The position numbers and the translations under genes were made by a program. Below are positions 1 to 7,396 of a stretch of DNA of 64,000 nt, one piece after another (position 1 is the stretch's first letter; the number at the start of each line of letters is the position of its first letter). This DNA comes from Candidatus Promineofilum glycogenicum. GTDB taxonomy: Bacteria; Chloroflexota; Anaerolineae; Promineifilales; Promineifilaceae. The DNA lies in assembly GCA_016707605.1 (NCBI GenBank), contig JADJHJ010000003.1, positions 186,001 to 250,000 of the forward strand, read 5' to 3'. A model generated the notes under the pieces. That model saw nothing but the letters and a program-made list of their open reading frames with translations, did no database searches and had not been told where the DNA came from.

Positions 1-1
1 C

Positions 2-1102
2 CTCTACCTGAAGATCGGCACGACGGGCACGGGCGGCATGGGCCTCAACATCCCCTACACCCACAGCGAAGACCGGCCGAGCTTCAAGCTGATGAGCAAG
101 ACGGCCGTCGGCTTCGCCCACACCGGGCTGATGTTCCTGATGGCCCGCACGCCCGACGGCCCCTTGGTGAAGGAGCTAAAGCCGGCGGCGATGATCGGCT
201 ACCGGCGCGTGGCCTACAAGTCGGTCAAGCTGCGCGGCCGGCCGCAGATGCGCTACCAGAGCCAGGAGCAGCCGCTCGGCCCGCGCCTGCTGCTGCGCGG
301 CGACGAGAACCAGTACGAACGGCTGGACAAGCTGCACATGGCCGGCGTCGACACCGGCGAAAACGGCTTCTTCGCCCGCGGCGAGTTCGAGACCATCACC
401 CACCCCGACCAGATGGAGTTCATCACCCCGGAGGAGATCGCCCAGCAGGCGCTGCTGGAGATCAAGGGCAGCAACACCGGCTACGACGTCATCGCCGGCA
501 TCGACAGCAGCCTGCTCAACCCCAGCTATCGCGCCGGCGTGTTGCGGCAGACGGCGCTCGACAAGCTGGCGCGCATCGAGGAGGAGACGGGCAGCCACAG
601 CGTCGCCCTGGGGCAGCTTGGCCCGCCGCAACTGTCGAAGCTGCTCTACGAGGCCCACCTGCTGAAGCGCAACTACGGCACGCTCGACGCCGTGCTGGCC
701 GCCGCGCCGGAGGAGATCGCCCGGACGCTGTTCGACTACCTGCGCCACGACGAAATCCTGCGCACGACCATCATCTCCATCGGCGTGCCCATCCTGACCC
801 CGGCCGGCGACTGCCTCATCCGCGGCCCGCGCCTCAACATCCCGGAGAGCATCTACCGCGAGATCGACGCCGACCGCGCCCAGATCGACGCCTGGGCGGC
901 CAAGGGCTGGGTTGACCTGCGGCCCGGCAACTTCCGCCTGTGGCAAGAGCGCTTCGAGCGCATGCAGCGCACCAAGCACATGCTCCACACCCGCGGCACG
1001 TCGTCGGTGACGATGAAGACCTATCTGCCGGAGACCATCGAGATCGGCGCGGTCGTGGCCTGGCTGTTCAACAACGAAGACGGCGGCCACCGGATCAAGT
1101 AA
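2..1102 (+). CDS. 3' part of an unrecognised protein (5' end outside window)
   Basis: The frame is open from the first bases of the window and reads KIGTTGTGGMGLNIPYTHSE before the first internal ATG at 38, so the gene starts upstream and this is its C-terminal part of about 366 residues. The glycine-rich GTTGTGGMG stretch looks like a nucleotide-binding or turn-rich segment. The rest is mixed alpha/beta with no transmembrane segment and ends in a conserved-looking IEIGAVVAWLFNNED tail. I have a weak impression of Chloroflexota proteins annotated as short-chain-dehydrogenase-like, but no catalytic Tyr-x3-Lys motif is convincing here. The frame is clearly coding because of its codon use and length. 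Function is left open. Confidence 0.75.
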   Translation, partial: LYLKIGTTGTGGMGLNIPYTHSEDRPSFKLMSKTAVGFAHTGLMFLMARTPDGPLVKELKPAAMIGYRRVAYKSVKLRGRPQMRYQSQEQPLGPRLLLRGDENQYERLDKLHMAGVDTGENGFFARGEFETITHPDQMEFITPEEIAQQALLEIKGSNTGYDVIAGIDSSLLNPSYRAGVLRQTALDKLARIEEETGSHSVALGQLGPPQLSKLLYEAHLLKRNYGTLDAVLAAAPEEIARTLFDYLRHDEILRTTIISIGVPILTPAGDCLIRGPRLNIPESIYREIDADRAQIDAWAAKGWVDLRPGNFRLWQERFERMQRTKHMLHTRGTSSVTMKTYLPETIEIGAVVAWLFNNEDGGHRIK

Positions 1103-1104
1103 GC

Positions 1105-1132
1105 TTGACATTTGGCGCGGCTAAGCTAGTAT
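1105..1132 (+). promoter_or_regulatory. sigma70-type promoter for the 1223 gene
   Basis: A perfect -35 TTGACA (1105-1110), a 16-nt spacer and a -10 TAGTAT (1127-1132) lie directly after the upstream stop codon. The predicted start of transcription is near 1139, giving a leader of about 84 nt before the ATG at 1223. The same -10 hexamer is used by the RNA gene at 6280. Confidence 0.65.
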
Positions 1133-1222
1133 CAGCCTTTAGCAAAGAGCCGAAGTATCCTCGCAGGCAGGTCCAGCGCCTCCACTGGCCCGACGCGCGG
1201 TTTGTTCACCTGAGTTTGACCT

Positions 1223-2317
1223 ATGCAAGCATCCAAAGAGTTTACCGGCCTAACCATGCCCGTCTTTTCGGCGTTCGGCTGGGCGGGGGAAGAAAACGCC
1301 CTCAAGTACGCCCTGTCGCAGTTACAGTTGTTCATCGAGTCGCTCTACCTTCGTCTGCCGGCCGACGCGCGCGACGACCTGCCGGCGTTTGGCCTGAGCG
1401 CCGAGAATCAGAACGTCTATCTGGCCACGGCCGATCCATTTGACAAAGAGGCGTTCATCGCCTTCAATGCCCGGCCGATGAGCCTGGAGGTGCAACTGGG
1501 GATGGTCGGCCAGAACCTGCTCTCCAAGGGGCTGGCCGCCGTCAACAAAGACCCCGTTGCCGCCCACCACGTGCTGACCCAGCTCGACCCATCGTGGACG
1601 CTGCGCGTGCAACAGATGCAGATCGACGCCGAAGCGGGCGAACGCGCCCACCACCTTGACCTCTACAAAGACAGCGTCAACAACCTCACCGAAGAGCAGG
1701 CGCGCGAGATATTCGAGCGCGCTGCCTATCTGACCGAGGAGGACAAGTGGGTGACGCCGGTCTATCTGAGCCTGCGCCTGCCGTCGGAGCGCGTGGCGGC
1801 GATGGGCCTGACCGTGCTCGAGATCGCCGCCGAACTGGTTGTGGCCCTCATGCCGACGCTGCGCCTGTTCACCGGGCGCAAACCGAAGAAGGCCCGCGCC
1901 GCGCGCACGGCCAAGGCCCGCGCCGCGCGCCCGGCCGAGCCGGTCGAAGAGACCCCCGCCGGCGAGCCGACCATCACCGGCAGCATCAAGGCCATGGCCG
2001 ACAGCTTCAGCTACGTCGCCGACCTGAAGCCGCTGCACATCCGGCGCGGCTTCATCAATCTGACCCCGGCCCACTGGCCCTTCTTCGCCAGCAGCAGCCG
2101 CTCGGAGACGCGCGACGTGACCGTCGTCTTCGGCGGCCGGCAAGACCGCCACAGCAGCGTCTGGCGCTTGCAGCCCGACGACCAGGCGCGGCTGGTGCTC
2201 GGCCCCCAGGTGCACGAATGGCTGGAAGAGACGTTCGCCACCAGTGAGTCCATTCGCGTCCTGGCGCGGCGGCTCGACAACGACGAGATTCGCATCACCC
2301 TCGAACCGGCCGGCTAG
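1223..2317 (+). CDS. conserved-looking hypothetical protein with a basic Ala/Lys/Arg linker
   Basis: A 364-residue soluble protein that I do not recognise. The N-terminal half (about 1-215) is alpha/beta with helical segments. Residues about 218-250 form a low-complexity linker rich in Lys, Arg, Ala and Pro (KKARAARTAKARAARPAEP). The C-terminal part (about 255-364) looks like a compact beta-rich domain. The split suggests two domains joined by a basic, possibly nucleic-acid-contacting tether. No Shine-Dalgarno is obvious before ATG 1223; an alternative start is the ATG at 1256. It stops 22 bp before pyruvate kinase on the same strand, so the two may be co-transcribed from the promoter at 1105. 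Confidence 0.7.
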   Translation: MQASKEFTGLTMPVFSAFGWAGEENALKYALSQLQLFIESLYLRLPADARDDLPAFGLSAENQNVYLATADPFDKEAFIAFNARPMSLEVQLGMVGQNLLSKGLAAVNKDPVAAHHVLTQLDPSWTLRVQQMQIDAEAGERAHHLDLYKDSVNNLTEEQAREIFERAAYLTEEDKWVTPVYLSLRLPSERVAAMGLTVLEIAAELVVALMPTLRLFTGRKPKKARAARTAKARAARPAEPVEETPAGEPTITGSIKAMADSFSYVADLKPLHIRRGFINLTPAHWPFFASSSRSETRDVTVVFGGRQDRHSSVWRLQPDDQARLVLGPQVHEWLEETFATSESIRVLARRLDNDEIRITLEPAG

Positions 2318-2339
2318 GGCCGCGCCTCCCGGAAACGCT

Positions 2340-3745
2340 ATGGCTCGCACCAAGATCGTCGCCACCATCGGGCCAGGTTCGGCCCACAGCGAAACCATCC
2401 GCCGCATGTTGGCCGCGGGCATGACCGTCGCCCGCGTCAACTTCTCCCACGGTGACCACGCCACGCACACCACAACGGTGGAGATGCTGCGCCAGGTCGC
2501 CCGCGACGAAGGCAAAGCGCTGGCCATCCTGGGCGACTTGCAGGGGCCGAAGATTCGGCTGGGCACGGTCAAGGCCGGCGGCATGATGCTCTCGCCCGGC
2601 GACGAACTAACCCTGACGCCCCACCCCGGCCAGCCGGCCATGATCCACCTGCCCCACCCCGACCTCATCGCCGCCGTGCAGCCGGGCAGCCGCCTGGTCA
2701 TCGGCGACGGCGAGGTCGAGTTCACCGTGGCCGAGAAGCGCGGCGACACGTTGCGCGTCATCGTCACCGTCGCCGGCCTGCTCGAATCGCGCAAGGGCAT
2801 CAACGCGCCGGGCACCGACCTGCCCATCTCCTGTCTGTCGGACAAGGACCGCGAAGACCTGGTGCTGATTTGCGACCTGGACTTCGACTACATCGCCCTG
2901 TCCTTCGTGCGCACGGCCTACGACGTGGAGGAGTTGCGCTCGCTGATGGCCCACCGCCCGCGTCAGATTCCCATCATCGCCAAGATCGAGAAGAGCGAGG
3001 CCATCGACAACCTGATCGCCATTCGCGACGCGGCCGACGGCATGATGGTCGCCCGCGGCGATCTGGGCATCGAGATGCCGCCGCAGGAGCTGCCGCTGCT
3101 GCAAAAGCGCATCATCGCCGCCTGCAACGACGTCGGCAAGCCGGTCATCACCGCCACGCAGATGCTGCAATCGATGGTCGAGCACCCACGGCCGACGCGG
3201 GCCGAGGCCAGCGACGTGGCCAACGCCATCCTCGACGGCTCCGACGCGGTCATGCTCTCCGGCGAGACGGCCACCGGCAAGTACCCGGTCGAGGCCGTGC
3301 TGATGATGAAGCAGATCGCCGAGATCATGGAGCGCGCCTTCCCCTATGACCAGTGGCGGCGCAGCCACCTGGTGCCCCACTTCGAGGGCAACATCACCGA
3401 GGCCATCAGCGACGCCAGTTGCGCCATCGCCGAAGAGATCGGCGCGGCGGCCATCGTCAGCACCACGCTCAGCGGCTGGACGGCGCAGCAAGTGGCCCGC
3501 TTCCGGCCGCGCAGCCCCATCCTGGCCGTCTCCCCCTCGGCCCACACCCAGCGGCGGCTGGCCCTCGTCTGGGGCGTCGAGACGCTGCTCGTGCCCGACT
3601 TCCAGGACACCGACGCCATGCTGGAGCAGACCATCCAGGCCGTGCGCCGCACGGGCTGGAGCCGGGGCGGCGCGTGGTCATCACCGGCGGCGTGCCCTTC
3701 GGCAAGTCGGGGCAGACGAACCTCATCAAAGTCCACACCGTTTAG
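2340..3745 (+). CDS. pyk: pyruvate kinase, reading frame broken near the C-terminus
   Basis: Catalyses phosphoenolpyruvate plus ADP to pyruvate plus ATP in the last step of glycolysis. ATG 2340 begins MARTKIVATIGP, the usual pyruvate kinase N-terminus. Visible motifs are the FSHGDH segment, the catalytic lysine region IPIIAKIEKSEA (about residue 211), MVARGDLGIEMPP (about 235), TATQML (about 270) and MLSGETATGKYP (about 304). The original frame runs to 3767 with a nonsense tail after VRRTG. The proper ending GLEPGRRVVITGGVPFGKSG...HTV lies in another frame and stops at 3745. The switch is at 3653-3656, where restoring one G in a GGG run repairs the frame. The product would then be about 468 residues, a normal length. 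It is either a base-call error or a genuine C-domain truncation. Confidence 0.93.
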
Positions 3746-3748
3746 TCA

Positions 3749-3815
3749 GTTAGGGATTAGGGGTTAGGGATTAGGATGATGAAGTCCCCCCAACCAATCC
3801 TAATCCCTAATCCCT
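3749..3815. repeat. GGGATTAG-type inverted repeat tract
   Basis: Direct 8-mer-like units (TTAGGGATTAGG and variants) on the left are answered by CCTAATCCCTAATCCC on the right, so the tract folds into a hairpin. The same units occur at 19288-19355 and 23487-23515. Confidence 0.85.
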
Positions 3816-3817
3816 AT

Positions 3818-4552
3818 ATGTCCTGGCTGACAGCCGACCGCCCGCTCATCATCGGCCACCGCGGGGCCAGCGCCGACGCGCCGGAGAACACGCTGGCCGC
3901 CTTCGCCCTGGCGCTGGAGCAGGGGGCCGATGGCGTCGAGTTGGACGTGCAACTGTGCGCCGACGGCGTGCCGGTGGTCATGCACGACGACACCGTGGAT
4001 CGCACCTGTGACGGCGCCGGCCGCGTCAGCGACCTGACGCTGGCCGAGTTGCAATTGCTGTCCATCGCCGGCGACCACCCCATCCCCACCCTCGATGACG
4101 TATTCGCCCTGCTGGGCCGGCGCGCGCTCTACAACGTCGAACTGAAGGCGCTGGGGCTGAGCGACGGTGGGCTGGCGGCGGCCGTGGCCCGCGTCATCGC
4201 CGCCCACAACGTGGCCGACCGGGTGCTCATCTCCTCCTTCAGCCCCTTCACCGTCCACGCCGCGCAACGCGCTATGCCCGCCGGCGTGCCCGTGGCCCTG
4301 CTGCGCGAGCGCCGGGCCACGCGCCTGGCCCACGCCCTGCTGCGCGCCGCGGCCGACCACCCCCAATACCCCCTGGTAGACGAGGCGCTCATGGCCTGGG
4401 CGCGGCGGCGCGGGCTGCGCGTCAACGCCTGGACTGTCGACGACCCGGCCGAAGCGCGCCGCCTCATCCGCCTGGGGGTGCATGGCATCATCACCAACCG
4501 GCCGGGGGAGATGAAGAAAGAAACCACTAATAAGGACAGCCATGCGCGTTAA
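3818..4552 (+). CDS. ugpQ: glycerophosphodiester phosphodiesterase
   Basis: Hydrolyses glycerophosphodiesters from phospholipid turnover to glycerol-3-phosphate plus an alcohol. The protein of about 244 residues is a GDPD-family TIM barrel. GHRGASADAPENT near the N-terminus carries the catalytic His, VELDVQ the metal-binding Glu/Asp, and VMHDDTVDRT the second catalytic His. NVELK and the C-terminal VNAWTVDDP and GIITNRP segments are also typical. I chose ATG 3818 because the 14 residues before it (from ATG 3776) are translated repeat sequence and the conserved fold begins just after MSWLTADRPL. No signal peptide is seen, so it should be cytoplasmic. It overlaps the lipid kinase by 11 bp, suggesting one transcript and a shared role in membrane lipid or glycerol recycling. 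Confidence 0.92.
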   Translation: MSWLTADRPLIIGHRGASADAPENTLAAFALALEQGADGVELDVQLCADGVPVVMHDDTVDRTCDGAGRVSDLTLAELQLLSIAGDHPIPTLDDVFALLGRRALYNVELKALGLSDGGLAAAVARVIAAHNVADRVLISSFSPFTVHAAQRAMPAGVPVALLRERRATRLAHALLRAAADHPQYPLVDEALMAWARRRGLRVNAWTVDDPAEARRLIRLGVHGIITNRPGEMKKETTNKDSHAR

Positions 4553-5426
4553 AGTCATTCTCAACCCCTACGCCAACCGCTGGCGGGCCGGGGCGCAGGC
4601 CGGAGCCACGGCCGACGCCTTCCGCGCCGCCGGCGTCGACTGCGACCTGACCCCCACCGACGGGCCGCGCCACGGCGACGCCCTGGCCGAAGCGGCGGCC
4701 CGCGATGGCTACGACGCCGTTGTCGCCGCCGGGGGGGACGGGACGATCAACGAGGTCATCAACGGCCTGCTGCGCGCCGCCGGCGACGGGCCGACCGTGC
4801 CCTTCGGCATCGTGCCGCTGGGCACGGCCAACGACTTCAACCTGATGGCCGGGCTGCCGCCGACCACCGAGGGCGCGGTGCGGGTCATCGCCGCCGGGCG
4901 GACGCGGCTCATCGACGCCGGGCAGGTCAACGAGCGCTTCTTCATCAACAACAGCGCCGCGGCGATGGAGCCGATGGTAACGCTGGAGAACATCAAGATG
5001 AAGCGCCTGTCGGGCGAGGTGCGCTACATCGTCGCCCTGCTGCGGGCGCTGGTCAAGCTCAAGCCGTGGCAGATGGCCCTGACCTGGGACGGCGGCGGCT
5101 ACGACGGGCCGGCCTACCTGCTGTCGGTCTGCAACAGCCCGCGCACCGGCGGCTTCATGATGGCCCCCGGCGCGCTGCTCGACGACGGCCTGCTGGATAT
5201 GGTCTTCGCGCCGCAGGTGTCGAAGGGGCAGGTCATGTCCATCCTGCTCAAGCTGATGCGCGGCGAGCACATCCACCACCCGGCGGTCACGTTTACCCGC
5301 GTGACCTCTATCGAACTGACCAGCCGGCCGGGCACACCCCTCCACTCCGACGGCGAAATCTTCGCCGAAGCGGCCGAGGTGGTGCGCTATCGGGTGTTGC
5401 CGGGCCGGGTCAGGTTGTTGTCGTGA
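4542..5426 (+). CDS. diacylglycerol/lipid kinase family protein (YegS/BmrU type)
   Basis: A 294-residue member of the DAGK catalytic-domain family. It starts with MRVKVILNPYANR and contains the nucleotide-binding GGDGTINEVINGL motif (about residues 62-74), then PLGTANDF, and the C-terminal APGALLDDGLLDM segment typical of YegS-like kinases. It probably phosphorylates a diacylglycerol, sphingoid base or related lipid at the membrane. The start overlaps the phosphodiesterase gene, indicating translational coupling. The exact substrate cannot be read from the sequence. Confidence 0.9.
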   Translation: MRVKVILNPYANRWRAGAQAGATADAFRAAGVDCDLTPTDGPRHGDALAEAAARDGYDAVVAAGGDGTINEVINGLLRAAGDGPTVPFGIVPLGTANDFNLMAGLPPTTEGAVRVIAAGRTRLIDAGQVNERFFINNSAAAMEPMVTLENIKMKRLSGEVRYIVALLRALVKLKPWQMALTWDGGGYDGPAYLLSVCNSPRTGGFMMAPGALLDDGLLDMVFAPQVSKGQVMSILLKLMRGEHIHHPAVTFTRVTSIELTSRPGTPLHSDGEIFAEAAEVVRYRVLPGRVRLLS

Positions 5427-5460
5427 GTCAGTATTCAGTAGGTCAGTGGGTCAGGGGTCA
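5427..5460. repeat. CAGTAGGT-type repeat tract, first arm of a distant inverted pair
   Basis: The sequence CAGTATTCAGTAGGTCAGT followed by GGGTCAGGGGTCAG is the reverse complement of the tract at 6576-6600. The two copies bracket the hypothetical gene and the RNA gene. The tract begins directly at the lipid kinase stop codon. Confidence 0.75.
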
Positions 5461-5465
5461 GCAGA

Positions 5466-6215
5466 ATGGCAGCGCCAACGACCACCACCGCCACCCGACC
5501 ACTGGCACACCCCCACTCCATGCCCGCCCTCGACCCCCTCCTTGACGACCTTTTCGCCGGCCGGCACGGGGCGCTGCGGGCGGAGTTCGACGGCTGGCTG
5601 CGGGGGTCGCGGCGCTTTGCTGCCTTTGCCGAGACCTACCGCGGCAAGATTCGCGCCAAGCTGCGCCACGCGCAGGACGCGGATGGGCTGCGCGACGTGC
5701 GCGCCGAACTGGAGGTGGCGGCGCTGCTTCTGGGCGAGGAGCGCTTCGCCATCGAATACGAGAAGTACGCCGCCGCCAAGCAGCGCGGCCCCGACTTCAC
5801 CGTCACCTTCAAGACCCACACCCCGTTCAACGTTGAGGTGCGCCGCCTGCGCGCTGCCGAGACCGATGCCGACCCAGAGGCGCGCGCCGCCCGGTTGGTC
5901 TACGTGCTGGTCGACAAGGTCAAACAGATGCCGCCCAGCTTTGTCAATCTGCTGTGGCTGAGCGCCGAAGGGCAGATCGCCGAAGCCGACGTGCCGGCCG
6001 CGGCGACGACGCTGCGCCAGTTGGCCGAGCGCAAGGCCGACGACTTCTTCACCCGCCGCGGCTATGAGAGCGCGGCCGACTTCCTGCGCGCCTACGGGCG
6101 CTTGAGCGGCGTCGTCTGGCGCTGGACGGGCCAGCCGGCCGTGTGGCTGAACCCCATTACCCGCCACAAAGCGCCGCCGGAACTCGTCGCCGCCATCCGC
6201 CGGCTAAGTATCTGA
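5466..6215 (+). CDS. hypothetical protein with a possible nuclease-like core
   Basis: A 249-residue soluble protein, not recognised. After a low-complexity N-terminus (about residues 1-18, which may not be translated; ATG 5520 is an alternative start) it has helices containing the segment RDVRAELEVAALLLGEE. This is followed by GPDFTVTF and FNVEVRRLR. The order Glu - helix - Pro-Asp - about 14 residues - Glu-x-Arg resembles the PD-(D/E)xK nuclease core with Arg in place of Lys. This is a pattern-level resemblance only. The C-terminus is helical and rich in Trp and Arg. It lies after the lipid kinase with a repeat tract between. Confidence 0.65.
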   Translation: MAAPTTTTATRPLAHPHSMPALDPLLDDLFAGRHGALRAEFDGWLRGSRRFAAFAETYRGKIRAKLRHAQDADGLRDVRAELEVAALLLGEERFAIEYEKYAAAKQRGPDFTVTFKTHTPFNVEVRRLRAAETDADPEARAARLVYVLVDKVKQMPPSFVNLLWLSAEGQIAEADVPAAATTLRQLAERKADDFFTRRGYESAADFLRAYGRLSGVVWRWTGQPAVWLNPITRHKAPPELVAAIRRLSI

Positions 6216-6244
6216 TCCCGCCATTGATTGTTGCTAAAGTCCTA

Positions 6245-6273
6245 TTGCCTGTTGGGCGGGTGTATGCTAGTAT
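6245..6273 (+). promoter_or_regulatory. promoter of the 6S-like RNA
   Basis: The -35 TTGCCT (6245-6250), a 17-nt spacer and the -10 TAGTAT (6268-6273) place transcription initiation at about 6280. That is exactly where the closing stem of the RNA begins. Confidence 0.65.
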
Positions 6274-6279
6274 CTGCGT

Positions 6280-6455
6280 ACCCTGCTGTGTACGAGAGTG
6301 TATCTGGCGTTGAGCCACTTAGTTTTCTACGGGAATTAGTGATACGAAAGAGGGGATGTAGTAGCCGCAAGGCCAGGCAGAGGACCTCGAGACAAAATTC
6401 CCACCTGCGCGAGCAGGTTCACACAATAGAGCATTCACGGCATGGCGGGGGCGAA
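6280..6455 (+). ncRNA. ssrS: candidate 6S RNA
   Basis: The stretch between the hypothetical gene and the MntR-like gene has the architecture of 6S RNA, the RNA that binds the sigma70 holoenzyme by mimicking an open promoter. The 5' end (6281-6291) pairs with 6440-6450 in an 11-bp closing stem including G-U pairs. An inner stem pairs GGGAATT (6331-6337) with AATTCCC (6396-6402). On the 3' strand of the large internal bubble a small hairpin ACCTGC-GCGA-GCAGGT (6403-6418) sits where 6S RNAs often have one. The segments TTGAGCC and CACCTG...AGGTTCA are reminiscent of known 6S sequences. Length of about 175 nt fits. An 83-codon frame across it shows no coding character. Confidence 0.62.
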
Positions 6456-6488
6456 ATCATCGCTCATCCCAATTTGTAGCGGCCAGAC

Positions 6489-6525
6489 AACGTTTCACCC
6501 CAGGCGCGGTGAAACGTTTTGTTTT
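6489..6525 (+). terminator. intrinsic terminator after the 6S-like RNA
   Basis: A perfect 11-bp stem (AACGTTTCACC at 6489-6499 with GGTGAAACGTT at 6508-6518), an 8-nt loop and a T-rich tail TTGTTTT. It ends transcription from the promoter at 6245 before the oppositely oriented regulator gene. Confidence 0.88.
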
Positions 6526-6570
6526 GGGCAGCAGCGACGGGGGGCAGGTCAGAGGCGTTCTGACTCCGAC

Positions 6571-6603
6571 CACTGACCTACTGAATACTGATCACCAGTA
6601 TCA
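6571..6603. repeat. inverted copy of the CAGTAGGT-type tract
   Basis: ACTGACCTACTGAATACTGA is the reverse complement of the tract at 5427. It contains the stop codon and the last residues (SIQ) of the regulator gene that ends at 6578. Confidence 0.75.
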
Positions 6604-7288
6604 AATCCGCCAGATTCCGCCCAATGGCCTGGCGCGCGCCGGCGACTTCGATAGTCAGCGGGCCAAGGAACGGCGCGACCTCGGCCACTACGACCTCCGC
6701 CCCCGGCACCAGCCCCAACCCGGCCAGATAGCGCAGCAGTTCGCTGTTGGAGTCGTCGGGGATGCGCGACACCCGCGCCCGCCCGCCGGCCGGCACGTCC
6801 GACAGGGCCGTGGTATCGACCACGGCCATCGAGCCGTCCAGAGCGGGGATGGGATCGCCGTGGGGGTCGAAGATCGGGTAGTTGAGCGCCGCGGCGATGC
6901 GCTCCTCCAGCTTCTCGCTGATGACGTGCTCCAGCACGTCGGCCTGCTCGTGTACCTCGTCCCAGCGAAAGCCCAGTGCCTCCATCAGATAGAGTTCCAG
7001 CAGCCGGTGGTGGCGAATGACCTCCAGGGCCAGCTTGTCGCCGGCGGGGGTCAGCGTCGCGCCGTAGTGCTTCTCGTAGTTGACCAGCCCCAGCCTGGCC
7101 AACCGCTGGAGCATACTGGTGGCCGAGGCGGGCTTGACCAGACGCGCCGCGGCCACGCGCGAGGTGGAAACCGGGCTTTCCTCCTGGGCCAGGGCGTAGA
7201 TGGTCTTGACGTAGTCCTCGATGGCCTGATGGCTGAGGCTGTCGCGCTGCTGCGATCCACCACGGTCGAGTGAGTCTATCTGGGGCAT
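6578..7288 (-). CDS. DtxR/MntR-family metal-dependent transcriptional regulator
   Basis: A repressor of about 236 residues with the DtxR/IdeR/MntR order. A winged-helix domain covers residues about 15-75, including IEDYVKTIYAL, a recognition helix around KPASATSMLQRLARLGLV and the wing LTPAGDKLALEVIRHHRLLELYL. A metal-binding dimerisation domain contains EVHEQADVLEHVISEKLEERI, and the C-terminal FeoA/SH3-like domain contains DVPAGGRARVSRIPDD and LGLVPGAEVVV. It probably senses Mn(II) or Fe(II). I chose ATG 7288; the longer frame from 7324 adds a Thr/Pro-rich leader. The last codons fall inside a repeat tract. No metal transporter is adjacent, so its targets are elsewhere. Confidence 0.9.
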   Translation of the reverse strand: MPQIDSLDRGGSQQRDSLSHQAIEDYVKTIYALAQEESPVSTSRVAAARLVKPASATSMLQRLARLGLVNYEKHYGATLTPAGDKLALEVIRHHRLLELYLMEALGFRWDEVHEQADVLEHVISEKLEERIAAALNYPIFDPHGDPIPALDGSMAVVDTTALSDVPAGGRARVSRIPDDSNSELLRYLAGLGLVPGAEVVVAEVAPFLGPLTIEVAGARQAIGRNLADLILVISIQ

Positions 7289-7326
7289 GGGGGGTAGAGT
7301 AGTTGATGTGGGGGCGGGCGTCAAGG

Positions 7327-7392
7327 GGCGCAGGGGAGCAGGGGACGGGCAGGGGTGCCTTTCTCCACTGCCCCCTGCCCCCGCGCCCTGCG
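7327..7392. repeat. GCAGGGGA-type inverted repeat tract
   Basis: Units GCAGGGGAGCAGGGG on the left face CCCCTGCCCCC on the right, giving a GC-rich hairpin between the regulator start and the M20 peptidase stop. The same units occur inside the DhaM-HPr-EI gene. Confidence 0.8.
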
Positions 7393-7396
7393 AATC

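Noticed and set aside
1322..2845. 507-codon antisense frame over the hypothetical gene and pyruvate kinase
   Set aside because: It spans two genes of the other strand and their spacer, and its translation has no domain pattern.
3749..3815. telomere-like TTAGGG array
   Set aside because: The units are TTAGGGAT/TTAGGAT and form an inverted repeat inside the chromosome; they belong to the border tracts.
6228..6479. 83-codon open frame across the RNA region
   Set aside because: Its codon use is unlike that of real genes here, it has no ribosome site, and the same bases fit a structured RNA with its own promoter and terminator.
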